Virus record (IMG/VR): IMGVR_UViG_3300030294_000110
Location: 1 to 34,975 of that record
DNA from: a virus
Length of the DNA: 34,975 bases
Reading direction: 5' to 3' (one strand)
In this document: positions 7,415 to 15,104 of the stretch, piece after piece
Numbering within the stretch: position 1 is the stretch's first letter
Layout of the letters: every line of letters begins with the position of its first letter
Translations under genes and position numbers: made by a program
The notes under the pieces: generated by a model
Databases searched by the model: none
Seen by the model: only the letters and a program-made list of their open reading frames with translations
What the model was told of the DNA's origin: nothing

Positions 7415-7667
7415 GTGTAGCCTCCTTCCAACTTTTAATGATCGGATCGGAAGCAAGTGGAAGCACACGGGTAAATACTCCTTTGGTTATGCATCCAAAT
7501 AATTTGTGTACTGCCGACCATGCAGCATCGAATACATCTCCGGGGTGTGCTGTTGGTGACTGTGTTTTGAAAGTGTACTCCCGATTGGGTTGGTAGGTTC
7601 GGTTGCCATTGACAACGGATTCGGTGAATGTTACCGAGTAGGTAACTGAAATCTTTGGTTTGTTCAT
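7407..7667 (-). CDS. Hypothetical protein downstream of a nested palindrome
   Basis: The first in-frame ATG beyond the palindrome (7667, MNKPKISVTYSVTFTESV) gives 86 residues; starting further upstream would require translating through the palindrome at 7671-7741. The N-terminal half looks like a beta sheet, the C-terminal half like a helix (DAAWSAVHKLFG). No family is recognised. The palindrome ends three bases before the start codon, so initiation here is likely controlled by structure or by a bound protein. Confidence 0.5.
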   Translation of the reverse strand: MNKPKISVTYSVTFTESVVNGNRTYQPNREYTFKTQSPTAHPGDVFDAAWSAVHKLFGCITKGVFTRVLPLASDPIIKSWKEATHE

Positions 7668-7670
7668 TTT

Positions 7671-7741
7671 GATTGATTTGTTTTGCGTTTTATTGTACAG
7701 GAAAACGGCTGTACAAATTCCGGTCGCAAAACAAATCAATC
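7671..7741. repeat. Nested palindrome in the 5' region of the 86-aa gene
   Basis: Outer arms GATTGATTTGTTTTGCG (7671-7687) and its exact complement (7725-7741), 17 bp; inner arms TTGTACAG (7693-7700) and CTGTACAA (7709-7716), 8 bp, loop GAAAACGG. A third copy of the outer motif, ATTTGTTTTGCGTT, is at 7857-7870. Confidence 0.9.
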
Positions 7742-7810
7742 CCGAGCAAGCTCAAAAAAGAACGGAAAATAATACAGCCGTCGATCTTTAATATCTTCGG
7801 GTTTGGGCAT

Positions 7811-7835
7811 AAAAAAAGCCCTGGATAATGGGCAA
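7811..7835 (-). terminator. Weak intrinsic terminator
   Basis: Short hairpin GCCC/GGGC (7818-7821, 7830-7833) followed on the minus strand by seven T (7817-7811). It lies after the 126-aa membrane protein gene. The stem has only four pairs, so efficiency is doubtful. Confidence 0.45.
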
Positions 7836-7937
7836 CATTTCTGTTACTCGGTAATAATTTGTTTTGCGTTGCAAATATCGTAATAGTATTTGAATTGACA
7901 ATGCATAAAACGAATTATTTTCAATTAATATCGAATT

Positions 7938-8318
7938 TCAGTTTTTTTTCTTTACAAATTTTTTCCTCATGTTTAAGGATTTAAAACTATCCAGGTAAAT
8001 AAAACCTCCTATTAAACCGAGACCACCACCAATAATAGGAAAAGGATTTATATCCGTTGTTTTATCAGGTTTATAAAGGAAAACACCGGCTAACGTTATA
8101 ATAGTTCCAGTTATCAAAAGAAACTGGCTATTCCGGTTTGAATCATGGAATGAAGTCAATCGTTCCTTAATATTAGTAAGTTCCTGGTATTGTACAGTAT
8201 CAATATCTACCACTACAATACTTTTACCGGTTGTATTATTTTGTACTACAGGCTTTAATTGTTGGCCGTAGGTAGTAAACGATAAGAAAATTAAAAAGAA
8301 AAACATAATTTTTTTCAT
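7938..8318 (-). CDS. Secreted or membrane protein with signal peptide
   Basis: A 126-residue protein with a classical signal peptide (MKKIMFFFLIFLSFTTYGQQ, predicted cleavage after the Gly), a short soluble helical part, and two hydrophobic segments near residues 68-82 and 93-109 separated by KPDKTTDINPFP, then a basic tail. It could be an envelope-modifying accessory (moron) protein; a holin role is possible from the two membrane spans but the signal peptide argues against it. Overlapping hairpins stand on both sides and a host-like promoter may precede it, so it may be expressed independently, perhaps in the lysogen. Confidence 0.55.
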   Translation of the reverse strand: MKKIMFFFLIFLSFTTYGQQLKPVVQNNTTGKSIVVVDIDTVQYQELTNIKERLTSFHDSNRNSQFLLITGTIITLAGVFLYKPDKTTDINPFPIIGGGLGLIGGFIYLDSFKSLNMRKKFVKKKN

Positions 8319-8352
8319 ACATATTTTATTTTAAAGGTTAATAATAATGTTA

Positions 8353-8360
8353 CAAAGATA
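8353..8360 (-). promoter_or_regulatory. Possible Bacteroidota -7 element
   Basis: TATCTTTG on the minus strand fits TAnnTTTG and lies 35 bases before the start of the 126-aa gene. I see no convincing TTTG -33 box at the right distance and no GTGTC box, so it would be a host-type rather than a phage-late promoter. Confidence 0.35.
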
Positions 8361-8377
8361 TGTAAAAACATTAACAT

Positions 8378-8411
8378 AAAAAACCCCAATACTATTAGTA
8401 GAGGGGTTTTT
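8378..8411. terminator. Bidirectional intrinsic terminator
   Basis: AAAAAACCCC (8378-8387) and GGGGTTTTT (8403-8411) form a stem with T-runs on both strands; the loop holds an inner TACT/AGTA pair. It separates the DUF6261-like gene from the 126-aa gene. Confidence 0.7.
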
Positions 8412-8448
8412 ATCATTCCCCTTTAGGGGTTAGGGGTTCTTAGGGGTT
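8411..8448 (+). repeat. Interspersed CCCCTTTAGGGG repeat, extended
   Basis: CCCCTTTAGGGGTTAGGGG followed by a further TTCTTAGGGGTT unit. Read on the minus strand it encodes the final TPKNP and the stop of the 253-aa gene. Confidence 0.9.
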
Positions 8449-9191
8449 AAAGTTTCTTTCTTTTTTTCTTTCTCAGCCGCCAGTCGTGCTATTCGGGTAT
8501 CTACCTGCTGTTTGAAATACACGATATGGTAATTTATCTGATCAATCAACGCATCATATTCATTTGCTGTATTAAATACTGCAAAGGCATTTATATTCAA
8601 TACAAGTTCCCTATAATCGGAATCAAGCGCCAGGCGTGTATCTGTTACTTTTTTTTGCAAAATAGCATTTACTTTCTCAGCACAACGGGCACTGATACTC
8701 ATGTTGAACTCATTGTTGCTGCTTTCAATGGAAGAAAACAGCAATTCGGCACCGATGGTTTTCAGGTCCGCTTTCAGGGTGTCGGATATCTCTTTATAGC
8801 GTACTGACATCATCGCACTTTTTTCAGCATATGATAACTGTTTTACATTGCCGTATTTGTTAAGTACGAACATAATGCGGGTACCGGCATCGCGTACCTC
8901 CGGATCCATTTCAAGCATGGATGATTTTACTTTCAAACGAAAGCTGGAGTCTAACCGGTTACGTTGATGATTTGCCTGAGCAACTTCCTGCGTACGGGCA
9001 CTGCCACGCGTTTTACCCATTGCGGTTTCTTGTAACTGGTGATCATCGAAATAATTAGTTACCAATGCAATCATATCCGAGTTTGACATAAGTACTGACG
9101 CACGTTGCATGCTATCATTTACTACTGAATGAAATTGATGATGCTCACCGTTGTTTAGGCGCATCAAACAGATTTTTGAAATTTGTTTCAT
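8430..9191 (-). CDS. DUF6261-like protein
   Basis: A 253-residue, almost entirely helical protein. The N-terminus (ICLMRLNNGEHHQFHSVV, about 7-24) and overall size match my recollection of DUF6261, a Bacteroidota family of unknown function often found near mobile DNA. It has no membrane segment. A phage-type promoter lies about 190 bases upstream (9381-9417), giving a long leader. The last five residues and the stop come from an interspersed repeat. Family assignment is from memory and should be treated as tentative. Confidence 0.5.
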   Translation of the reverse strand: MKQISKICLMRLNNGEHHQFHSVVNDSMQRASVLMSNSDMIALVTNYFDDHQLQETAMGKTRGSARTQEVAQANHQRNRLDSSFRLKVKSSMLEMDPEVRDAGTRIMFVLNKYGNVKQLSYAEKSAMMSVRYKEISDTLKADLKTIGAELLFSSIESSNNEFNMSISARCAEKVNAILQKKVTDTRLALDSDYRELVLNINAFAVFNTANEYDALIDQINYHIVYFKQQVDTRIARLAAEKEKKKETLTPKNP

Positions 9192-9380
9192 AACGAATAA
9201 TTTTTTAAGTGGAACATTTATTTAATTGAATCAGAGAATTTCAGTTGATAAGCCGCAATATATTGACTTACATTATTTCAACTCACAAAATAAACCGTAG
9301 TAGTTTAACTAATTCCGTTTTTTTTCTCAGGATATATCCGGATGTATTCATTGAATTCAATAGTCATTTAAAAATATATA

Positions 9381-9417
9381 CAAAAATAAAAGGACAATAA
9401 AATACAAAAAAAGACAT
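9381..9417 (-). promoter_or_regulatory. Phage late-type promoter E
   Basis: Minus-strand ATGTC (9417-9413; one mismatch to the GTGTC box), T-run, and TATTTTTG (9388-9381) with the same 24-base spacing as the other four copies. The next gene downstream is the DUF6261-like gene at 9191. Confidence 0.65.
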
Positions 9418-9574
9418 ATAGAATAAACATTGTTTTAATAGCTTTTAAGTTCATTTCGAAAATTATTGATTTTTTATTTTTATCAATATATCTGTTATTT
9501 AAAACTATATTTAATTCATTTTGAACATAATAACTTTAAATAATGAAAAATAAAATAAAAATAAAAAGCGGAGT

Positions 9575-9794
9575 CGGTTACTACCTACTATTTATATTTA
9601 TATATTTAATATTCAAATGTTTAATTGTATAAAAAAGGTAGTACAACCCCATTAAAAAACAATGAGTAGTAACCGGTAGTACCTTTGATTAAATGCATAT
9701 TTTTACTATTTTTTGTACCCAACTTACTATTGTATTTAATTGAATATAAATAACGTAGTAAGTATTTTTAAACTTCACACGTTACCATAGTAAG
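9575..9794. repeat. Cluster of TAGTAA/TTACTA motifs
   Basis: CGGTTACTAC (9575-9584) is inverted to GTAGTAACCG (9667-9676); GGTAGTAC occurs at 9637-9644 and 9675-9682; ACTTACTA (9722-9729) is inverted to TAGTAAGT (9756-9763); TAGTAAG recurs at 9788-9794. The same core forms the early operator palindrome at 26014-26030. Confidence 0.65.
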
Positions 9795-10061
9795 CACTTT
9801 TACAGTTATTTTGTTTTGCCATATATATCTTTCTTTATTTATATAACATCATGATAATGTGTGTATTATAAAGAAAAAGATATAAATAAAATAAAAAATA
9901 TATGGTATTAAAATTTTTGTTTTGTTTCCAAATCATTTTTTAAAATAAAAATAAAATAAAAATGGTTAGTCCACAGATAGTTATAGCATATATTACCGAA
10001 TTTCTTTTCGGGTTTTACGGGAGTTTTCCGGCTTTCACATATATAAAACATTGATTATCAA

Positions 10062-10103
10062 TAAAAAATGCCAGTGTTAAAGTAATAAAAGGGTTTAACA
10101 CTG
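10062..10103 (-). terminator. Hairpin with downstream T-run
   Basis: Perfect 10-bp arms CAGTGTTAAA (10072-10081) and TTTAACACTG (10094-10103). On the minus strand the hairpin is followed after GGCA by six T. It could be a second terminator or a structural element. Confidence 0.5.
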
Positions 10104-10135
10104 CACGTAGACCCCGTCCCGCCCTCTCGCTCGCT
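10101..10135. other. GC-rich island near terminase (possible packaging site)
   Basis: A C-rich stretch (ACCCCGTCCCGCCCTCTCGC and flanks) in an otherwise AT-rich, non-coding region 250 bases downstream of the large terminase gene. Position and composition would suit a cos or pac site, but there is no direct proof. Confidence 0.3.
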
Positions 10136-10333
10136 TGTAATTACCGACCTCCAAAAGTGCGTTATATGCAACGTATGTTAATATATTCGGGTGAAAATTA
10201 ACAAAAACGGGCGGTAATACGCACATTACGGTTAAAATTATGGTATTCCCATAAATCTATCGGTAATGACATTGCAAATCCCTACAAATTGGATGAACGA
10301 AGTGATTGAATTTGGGATTACATTGCCGGGCAC

Positions 10334-10362
10334 AAAAAAACCACTGACAATCTGCCAGTGGT
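10334..10362 (-). terminator. Intrinsic terminator after the terminase operon
   Basis: ACCACTG/CAGTGGT stem (10340-10346 and 10356-10362) followed on the minus strand by seven T (10340-10334), 25 bases after the stop of the large terminase. Confidence 0.85.
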
Positions 10363-10386
10363 ATGCATGAATAAGTGAATACGTAA

Positions 10387-12051
10387 TTACATAAATGAAC
10401 TAATCAGTCCACCACCAAATGAACTCTCGGAAGGGAAGTTATTCATGCCAAGCCACAGTGTATCCCAGGCATCGGTACCATCAGTACGGTACTCGAGTTT
10501 GTCCTCTTCACTCTCTGCCAACTTCTCACCACGTTTATCCTTCTTGAATCCGTTAGGACCCTGATGAATGCCTGTCTGTTCCATAGCCAGTAACAATGCT
10601 TCGTTGTTGTTCTTGTTGAACATAGGGAATAGCAAAGGCTTGCCTTCGAACGACTGTCCCTTGAGCGCCATGTTGATCATGTTGTGTTTCTCCATGTGAT
10701 TTATCGGGTTACCAATGTGTATCCCTTTGACCTGCCACTTCATTGCCTTGAATGTATCAATGATCACTGAAGCAAAGTCGATATCATTCACAGCATAGTT
10801 GCTGTTGAGTGCTGTGCTGTCATAGTAATAGATCACTTCCTTACACGTGTGATGCCGGTAGTAGTGGCAGAAGTCCTTGACTAACTCAACCAACTTATTC
10901 TCATACTTCACAAACATTGACTTCACTGTCTTGAGTCGTATGCCTGAGCGTTGCCCTGCTACTAACCAATTGATCTTGCCATTGTAATCGAATGCAATAC
11001 AGATAGGCTTATTCTTATCCACATCACCATCCTGAAGAGAGGACAGATCCTTTGTCTTATCAAAGTTATAATCCAGGTTCTGAAGGTAGGAGTTATCGAA
11101 TGCCGTGTAATAATGATCGGCTTCCTTGAGGTTGTTGTAAAATCCGTCCTTAAGCAATCCTACCCGTTTACACAGGATAGAAGTTTGAAATACCAGGGGT
11201 GGAAGATCACGCTTCATTTGCTTGATATAACTTTCACCTAATACCTGCAGGTTTTCAATCGAACTAAATACATTGTAATCAACTGCCAGGCGCTGGAACT
11301 CCACCAACGATTGACAGAGTGATTTATAATAATCGAACAAATAAGCTTTTGGTTGGATACCTTTTGCCTGGAACTCTTTGAATTTTCTGAGGATACGCCA
11401 TTTTTCATTGATAATGCCGTCAATCTGTTCAATAAGCTCATTATCGCATTTATCTTCGTATGACAGGAACCAGCTCCCTTTTTTGGTAGTAGGCATGTCG
11501 GATACGATAAGCATGCTGTGGTGGTACGGAGAATTGCCAAAATGCGCACGTGTACCTCCATTAGCAGGAATAGTTTCGTCGTTCAGCTTTTGGAAGTTCA
11601 AAAACTTAGCTTCATCGCATGTCAGTGAATCAAAAGTCTGTGAATTGGACGAACCTGTCACATCCTGTGAAATGATAGGATAAATGGATCCGTTATAAAG
11701 GCTGAGAATATGGTCATAACTTGCCGGCTCTACTTTGGGTTTTTCAAACTTTGCCGCTTTTGGTGGTTTTACACCTAAATAATAGTGCATATTGCGTTTA
11801 AACCCCCAACTTTCCCAGGCTGATAATGTACCGGGCAATGTTCTGGTTAATGCCTGTTGAAAAGTGCTGGCTATAATTCCATGATTTCCTCCGGCCATAC
11901 GTTGACCATTACGAAGCAGAAAAGGCGCTACAACACCATGCGATTTGCCCAGACGACGTCCGCCCACCACAACGACGGTATTGCACCCCCGAAACATAAC
12001 TTTCTGCTGAGCGGCATTAAAATATACCTTTTGTCTTTCAGGTTTCTGCAT
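10387..12051 (-). CDS. terL: Terminase large subunit
   Basis: The 554-residue motor and nuclease that cuts concatemeric DNA and pumps it through the portal. The ATPase domain shows Walker A GGRRLGKS (30-37) and Walker B FDSLTCDE (140-147, with D146 and E147), then a SDMPTT coupling segment (about 185-190). The C-terminal RNase H-like nuclease has acidic residues at AFDYN (D355), YYYDST (D411) and DGTDAWDT (D527 or D530). Length is as expected. The start overlaps the small-terminase-like gene by 14 bases and the gene is closed by a strong terminator, so it is the last gene of the packaging operon. Confidence 0.93.
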   Translation of the reverse strand: MQKPERQKVYFNAAQQKVMFRGCNTVVVVGGRRLGKSHGVVAPFLLRNGQRMAGGNHGIIASTFQQALTRTLPGTLSAWESWGFKRNMHYYLGVKPPKAAKFEKPKVEPASYDHILSLYNGSIYPIISQDVTGSSNSQTFDSLTCDEAKFLNFQKLNDETIPANGGTRAHFGNSPYHHSMLIVSDMPTTKKGSWFLSYEDKCDNELIEQIDGIINEKWRILRKFKEFQAKGIQPKAYLFDYYKSLCQSLVEFQRLAVDYNVFSSIENLQVLGESYIKQMKRDLPPLVFQTSILCKRVGLLKDGFYNNLKEADHYYTAFDNSYLQNLDYNFDKTKDLSSLQDGDVDKNKPICIAFDYNGKINWLVAGQRSGIRLKTVKSMFVKYENKLVELVKDFCHYYRHHTCKEVIYYYDSTALNSNYAVNDIDFASVIIDTFKAMKWQVKGIHIGNPINHMEKHNMINMALKGQSFEGKPLLFPMFNKNNNEALLLAMEQTGIHQGPNGFKKDKRGEKLAESEEDKLEYRTDGTDAWDTLWLGMNNFPSESSFGGGLISSFM

Positions 12052-12628
12052 ACTTTTCTAATTGTTCAACGTCAATTTCATCATAGGTTACATCTTCAAT
12101 CTGATCCATGTATTTTTTCTTCATATCCGCAATTTTCTGCCGGATATTTGGAATAGGTTTAATTCCCAATACCGATGGGTCCTCAGTAGGTTCGAAAAGT
12201 TGTGGTATAATTTCATCCCAGGGAATGCGTTCGGCATCCTCCTTATCCAGCTGGTTGTATTTGCCATATACATTCATTGCCTTTACCATTGAATCAGCAT
12301 CATTCAATAAATCGGCCCTGTCATACGCTTTTTGAATTTGATGGTTGAACTTGAATCGGTGCCAGTCCTTTGATTGCTTATTGATACTGCCCAGTAAATC
12401 CTTTATGATCCGTAAATCTTCATACGCAGCTGATCGTTCCACCTGGCCAAGACTCATAATGTGCAGAATAATTTCCCGATCGGCTTTGGAAGGATATTCA
12501 TTCATAAGCGTATACCCTGAACGTATGCGAAGCAACCGGTCACGGATTTGAGGTGACAGGTGAACCAGTTTATCAGCATCATCATACAGGTGCTGCACAC
12601 AAATATCGTATGTCTGTTTTTTACTCAT
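12038..12628 (-). CDS. terS: Putative terminase small subunit
   Basis: A 196-residue helical protein. Residues about 42-75 (YPSKADREIILHIMSLGQVE region) have the Ala/Arg pattern of a DNA-binding helical domain, and the C-terminus is acidic (DVTYDEIDVEQLEKYAET). It lies directly upstream of terL with a 14-base overlap, the usual place of the DNA-recognition subunit. The neighbouring 91-aa HTH-like protein is the other candidate for this job, and both might contribute. Confidence 0.6.
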   Translation of the reverse strand: MSKKQTYDICVQHLYDDADKLVHLSPQIRDRLLRIRSGYTLMNEYPSKADREIILHIMSLGQVERSAAYEDLRIIKDLLGSINKQSKDWHRFKFNHQIQKAYDRADLLNDADSMVKAMNVYGKYNQLDKEDAERIPWDEIIPQLFEPTEDPSVLGIKPIPNIRQKIADMKKKYMDQIEDVTYDEIDVEQLEKYAET

Positions 12629-12896
12629 TACCGTATTGATTTAGGATATAGGTTTGTGTGAGTTCCACTGCCATGGGTGATCCCAATTTAGCCAGGGCAA
12701 TTTCTTGGCGGTGTAGTTCCAGGATCATTTGTGTTTTACTAAGCCGGTACCCCCTGGATACTTCAGTTGATTTATCGGTTATATCACTACGCAATTCATC
12801 TTCATCAATATTCATCAATACTGCGATATCGGTTATTGTCATCAATAGCCCGGCATATTCACTGATTTTTATGAGATCATCATCGTTGTATTCCAT
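12621..12896 (-). CDS. Small HTH-like protein of the packaging operon
   Basis: A 91-residue protein. MTITDIAVLMNIDEDELRSD (about 19-38) has the shape of a helix-turn-helix, and the rest is helical. Many Bacteroidota phages have such a protein ahead of the terminase genes. It overlaps its neighbours by 17 and 8 bases. DNA binding is inferred, with a role in packaging-site recognition or operon control. Confidence 0.55.
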   Translation of the reverse strand: MEYNDDDLIKISEYAGLLMTITDIAVLMNIDEDELRSDITDKSTEVSRGYRLSKTQMILELHRQEIALAKLGSPMAVELTQTYILNQYGNE

Positions 12897-13359
12897 TTTC
12901 TTTAATACGTTGTATTTCAGTTTGTAATTTTTCGGCTATTCGTGGATCCGTGGTTACGATTCCACTCTCTTCACGGTTTCCCCTGGTGCAATTCTGACTA
13001 CCGGTTATACTTACCTGATAAATTTTTGATTCGATTAAAACCACTTTTGCGTGTGTTTTAGAAAAATGGATATCGCTGAAAACGTTTTGAGAAAAACGGA
13101 TCAGCTGCTGTGTTTTTTGGATTGCTTTAAAATCAAGGATCAGCGTTATTTTTCCGGTTAATCCCATTTCTTTTAATATCCATATCTTTCGGATAAATTC
13201 TTCCGAAATGCTGAAAGTCATAATTGTGATATCGGATTTTCCTGTTTGAAGTAATATCCATTCAATGATATCATACAACTGTACTCCTGCATTTAAATAA
13301 GCCCCGACATAATCGGGGCCTATAGGTTTCAATATGCGATCGACTTTATTCAACAGCAT
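12880..13359 (-). CDS. Phospholipase D-like protein (single HKD half)
   Basis: A 159-residue protein with one PLD-type active-site half: H103-A-K105 followed by E110 in place of the usual Asp, then GSQN (120-123) and E130/E131. The N-terminus (YVGAYLNAGVQLYDIIEWIL, about 17-36) is the conserved lead-in in Bacteroidota phage homologues. Single-HKD proteins form dimers; relatives include nucleases such as Nuc and BfiI. Its place in a tightly overlapping operon with terminase genes suggests a role in DNA processing, but the Asp-to-Glu change leaves open whether it is an active enzyme. Confidence 0.65.
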   Translation of the reverse strand: MLLNKVDRILKPIGPDYVGAYLNAGVQLYDIIEWILLQTGKSDITIMTFSISEEFIRKIWILKEMGLTGKITLILDFKAIQKTQQLIRFSQNVFSDIHFSKTHAKVVLIESKIYQVSITGSQNCTRGNREESGIVTTDPRIAEKLQTEIQRIKENGIQR

Positions 13360-14374
13360 TCATTTCCTGCTCAACAGCTTTGTTGTACAAATCTTCCACT
13401 ACTTCCGGAGTGAGGACCAATTCACCAAATTTACCAAGCGAAGAAATCGTTGAAAGAATCACGTCCTTTGGAATACTGTTATTCAACAGGGTTTTAATCT
13501 GAGAAATAACATTTTCTTCGTGCGTTTCTTCATCTTTTTCTCCTGCAGGTGCAAGTACTTCTTCGCCTTCAGTAACAACCTGAGTTCCGGCAACCGGTTC
13601 TTTTTCCATTTCTTCAGTAACGGCAACAATCAATCCCAGGGATTGCAGTTCTGTCATCTGATCGGGTGCAAATGTTTCACCATTTAGAATTAATTCATCA
13701 AAACGGATCTGCATTCTGGCCAATAATTCAGCTGCTTTATCGGTTTTATTATCAGCAACTAAAAGCGTGTATTTTGCTTTGTTATCGCTCAAATATTTAC
13801 GATTGGCCGATACACGTTTTGCATCAATTGAAACGCCTGGAACAACTCCCGTTTTTATTTTCTCGTATACCGGTGCATTTACGTCGAATGTGTCGTAAGT
13901 TTCCCAATTAGCAGTAAGGGTTGCATCGAGTTCCAATAATTCGCTCAGGAATGGGAAACGTTCAGCTTCAGTATGGCCATCTTCACTCAATACCTTCAAC
14001 CGTTCGAACAGGGAACGCATCGTGTGATAAATCTCCACATTATTTTCAAGGATCAGTTTAATTTCTTCCGGCAGGGAATCATGATCCGCACGTTTACCGG
14101 TGATTTCAGGTTTAAGTTCAATAGTTGCAACTTTCTCCTTTATTTCTTCAATATTTTCAGGAATTGCGATGGTGATGGCACGTTCATTACCAATCATCTT
14201 GGTAAGTTCGTAAATCACTTTATCAAAGTTTGATTTCCGGAGTACATTTTCGTGTAATATCCGGTTACGGTTACCCTGAAGCATCAGTCTTGCACCTACT
14301 TCGATAGTGCGGGTGGCAGGATCAGCATTCAGCCAGTCGTTCACCTTTTCTACATACGTTTTTTCATTCTCCAT
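13346..14374 (-). CDS. Conserved phage protein heading the packaging operon
   Basis: A 342-residue acidic protein. The N-terminus (WLNADPATRTIEVGARLMLQ, about 14-33, then NRNRILHENVLRK) is a pattern I recall from Bacteroidota prophages, where it often precedes PLD and terminase genes. Residues about 255-285 are a Glu/Val/Ala-rich linker. It is the first gene behind promoter D (14421-14457). Its role, perhaps structural or in head assembly, cannot be read from sequence. Confidence 0.5.
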   Translation of the reverse strand: MENEKTYVEKVNDWLNADPATRTIEVGARLMLQGNRNRILHENVLRKSNFDKVIYELTKMIGNERAITIAIPENIEEIKEKVATIELKPEITGKRADHDSLPEEIKLILENNVEIYHTMRSLFERLKVLSEDGHTEAERFPFLSELLELDATLTANWETYDTFDVNAPVYEKIKTGVVPGVSIDAKRVSANRKYLSDNKAKYTLLVADNKTDKAAELLARMQIRFDELILNGETFAPDQMTELQSLGLIVAVTEEMEKEPVAGTQVVTEGEEVLAPAGEKDEETHEENVISQIKTLLNNSIPKDVILSTISSLGKFGELVLTPEVVEDLYNKAVEQEMNAVE

Positions 14375-14420
14375 GAATTTGTTTTTTTTGAGTGAAATAA
14401 TTTTTATTTTAATTGAGAAT

Positions 14421-14457
14421 CAAAAATAGATTTATGTAATTACATCTAAAAAGACAC
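14421..14457 (-). promoter_or_regulatory. Phage late-type promoter D
   Basis: Minus-strand GTGTC (14457-14453), T-run, TATTTTTG (14428-14421), a full TAnnTTTG match, with 24 bases in between. It abuts the terminator at 14458-14490 and drives the operon from 14374 to 10387. Confidence 0.78.
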
Positions 14458-14490
14458 AAAAAACCCTCACAACATTCATTGTGAGGGTTT
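14458..14490. terminator. Intrinsic terminator after the head operon
   Basis: Stem AAACCCTCACAA (14461-14472) and TTGTGAGGGTTT (14479-14490), six-base loop, with T-rich tails on both strands. It separates the head genes from the packaging operon. Confidence 0.88.
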
Positions 14491-14513
14491 CAGAAATTTA
14501 CGATTTAAGAGGA

Positions 14514-15071
14514 TTATACTCCCGGATTGATTGTTCCATCCTCGGTGATGATTTCACCGGTGTAGAATAAACCAGGTGCGACGTCCGTTACCGTTACGGT
14601 CAGGGTGGTTCCCATTTCGTCGGTAGCAGCTCCACCCAATTTTTGATCAATGGCAGTATCGGCTTGAAACATTTCGTTACCAATCACTCTCCACTTTTTC
14701 TTTTTGGTCTGGCATAGATAAACGAGGTCATCGTTATTTGCCTGCAAACAGAATGCAGAGGCTTCTTCTTCCACTCCCGGATGTTGCAAAACAACCGTGT
14801 TCAAAAAAGTTTTACTTGGACGAGTTCCCTGGCTCTTACCATCCAGTGGGCTTTTATCAACGATAATTCCCACTTTCTGAAACTTGGCAGTTAAAGCCAG
14901 CGTGAAGTCACCTACATACGTCACCAGTTCGCCCATATTAGTAACATAGGTTTCCGGTAATGTTGGCCAGGCTAAAATGTCACGCTTTGCGATTGCATAT
15001 ACATTTTGCATGATGCCCGGAAGGTTACGGGTTCCGACTACCCAATCAAGGGATTTATATTTAATATTCAT
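14514..15071 (-). CDS. Structural protein after the capsid gene (possible major tail or decoration protein)
   Basis: A 185-residue protein, probably beta-rich. The C-terminal half has KKWRVIGNEMF (about 125-135) and GTTLTVTVTDVAPGLFYTGEI (the segment at about 154-174), a pattern I know from abundant but uncharacterised virion proteins of Bacteroidota phages. It lies 33 bases after the major capsid gene and is followed by a strong terminator, as the last gene of the head operon. Tail-tube and capsid-decoration roles are both plausible. Confidence 0.5.
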   Translation of the reverse strand: MNIKYKSLDWVVGTRNLPGIMQNVYAIAKRDILAWPTLPETYVTNMGELVTYVGDFTLALTAKFQKVGIIVDKSPLDGKSQGTRPSKTFLNTVVLQHPGVEEEASAFCLQANNDDLVYLCQTKKKKWRVIGNEMFQADTAIDQKLGGAATDEMGTTLTVTVTDVAPGLFYTGEIITEDGTINPGV

Positions 15072-15104
15072 ATTCTATTTCTCCTATTTTAAGTGAATGA
15101 ATAA

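Larger units (their letters stand above)
9192..10386. other. 1.2 kb non-coding region after the terminase genes
   Basis: Very AT-rich, with stop codons in all frames and many A/T runs (for example near 9541-9567 and 9940-9964). It contains promoter E (9381-9417), a cluster of TAGTAA motifs (9575-9794), a 10-bp hairpin (10072-10103), a GC-rich island (10101-10135), and a terminator (10334-10362). I find no RNA gene by eye. Packaging-site, origin or regulatory functions are all open. Confidence 0.7.

Noticed and set aside
7671-7741. MITE or IS remnant
   Set aside because: There are perfect terminal inverted repeats, but no flanking target duplication and no transposase fragment, and the element ends exactly at a gene start.
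7938-8318. Holin
   Set aside because: Two membrane spans would fit, but there is a cleavable signal peptide, and the lysis genes are at the other end of the late region.
9908-10051. 47-residue minus-strand ORF in the non-coding region
   Set aside because: The second half reads through A/T runs (FYFIFILKN), there is no coupled neighbour and no promoter; chance is likelier.
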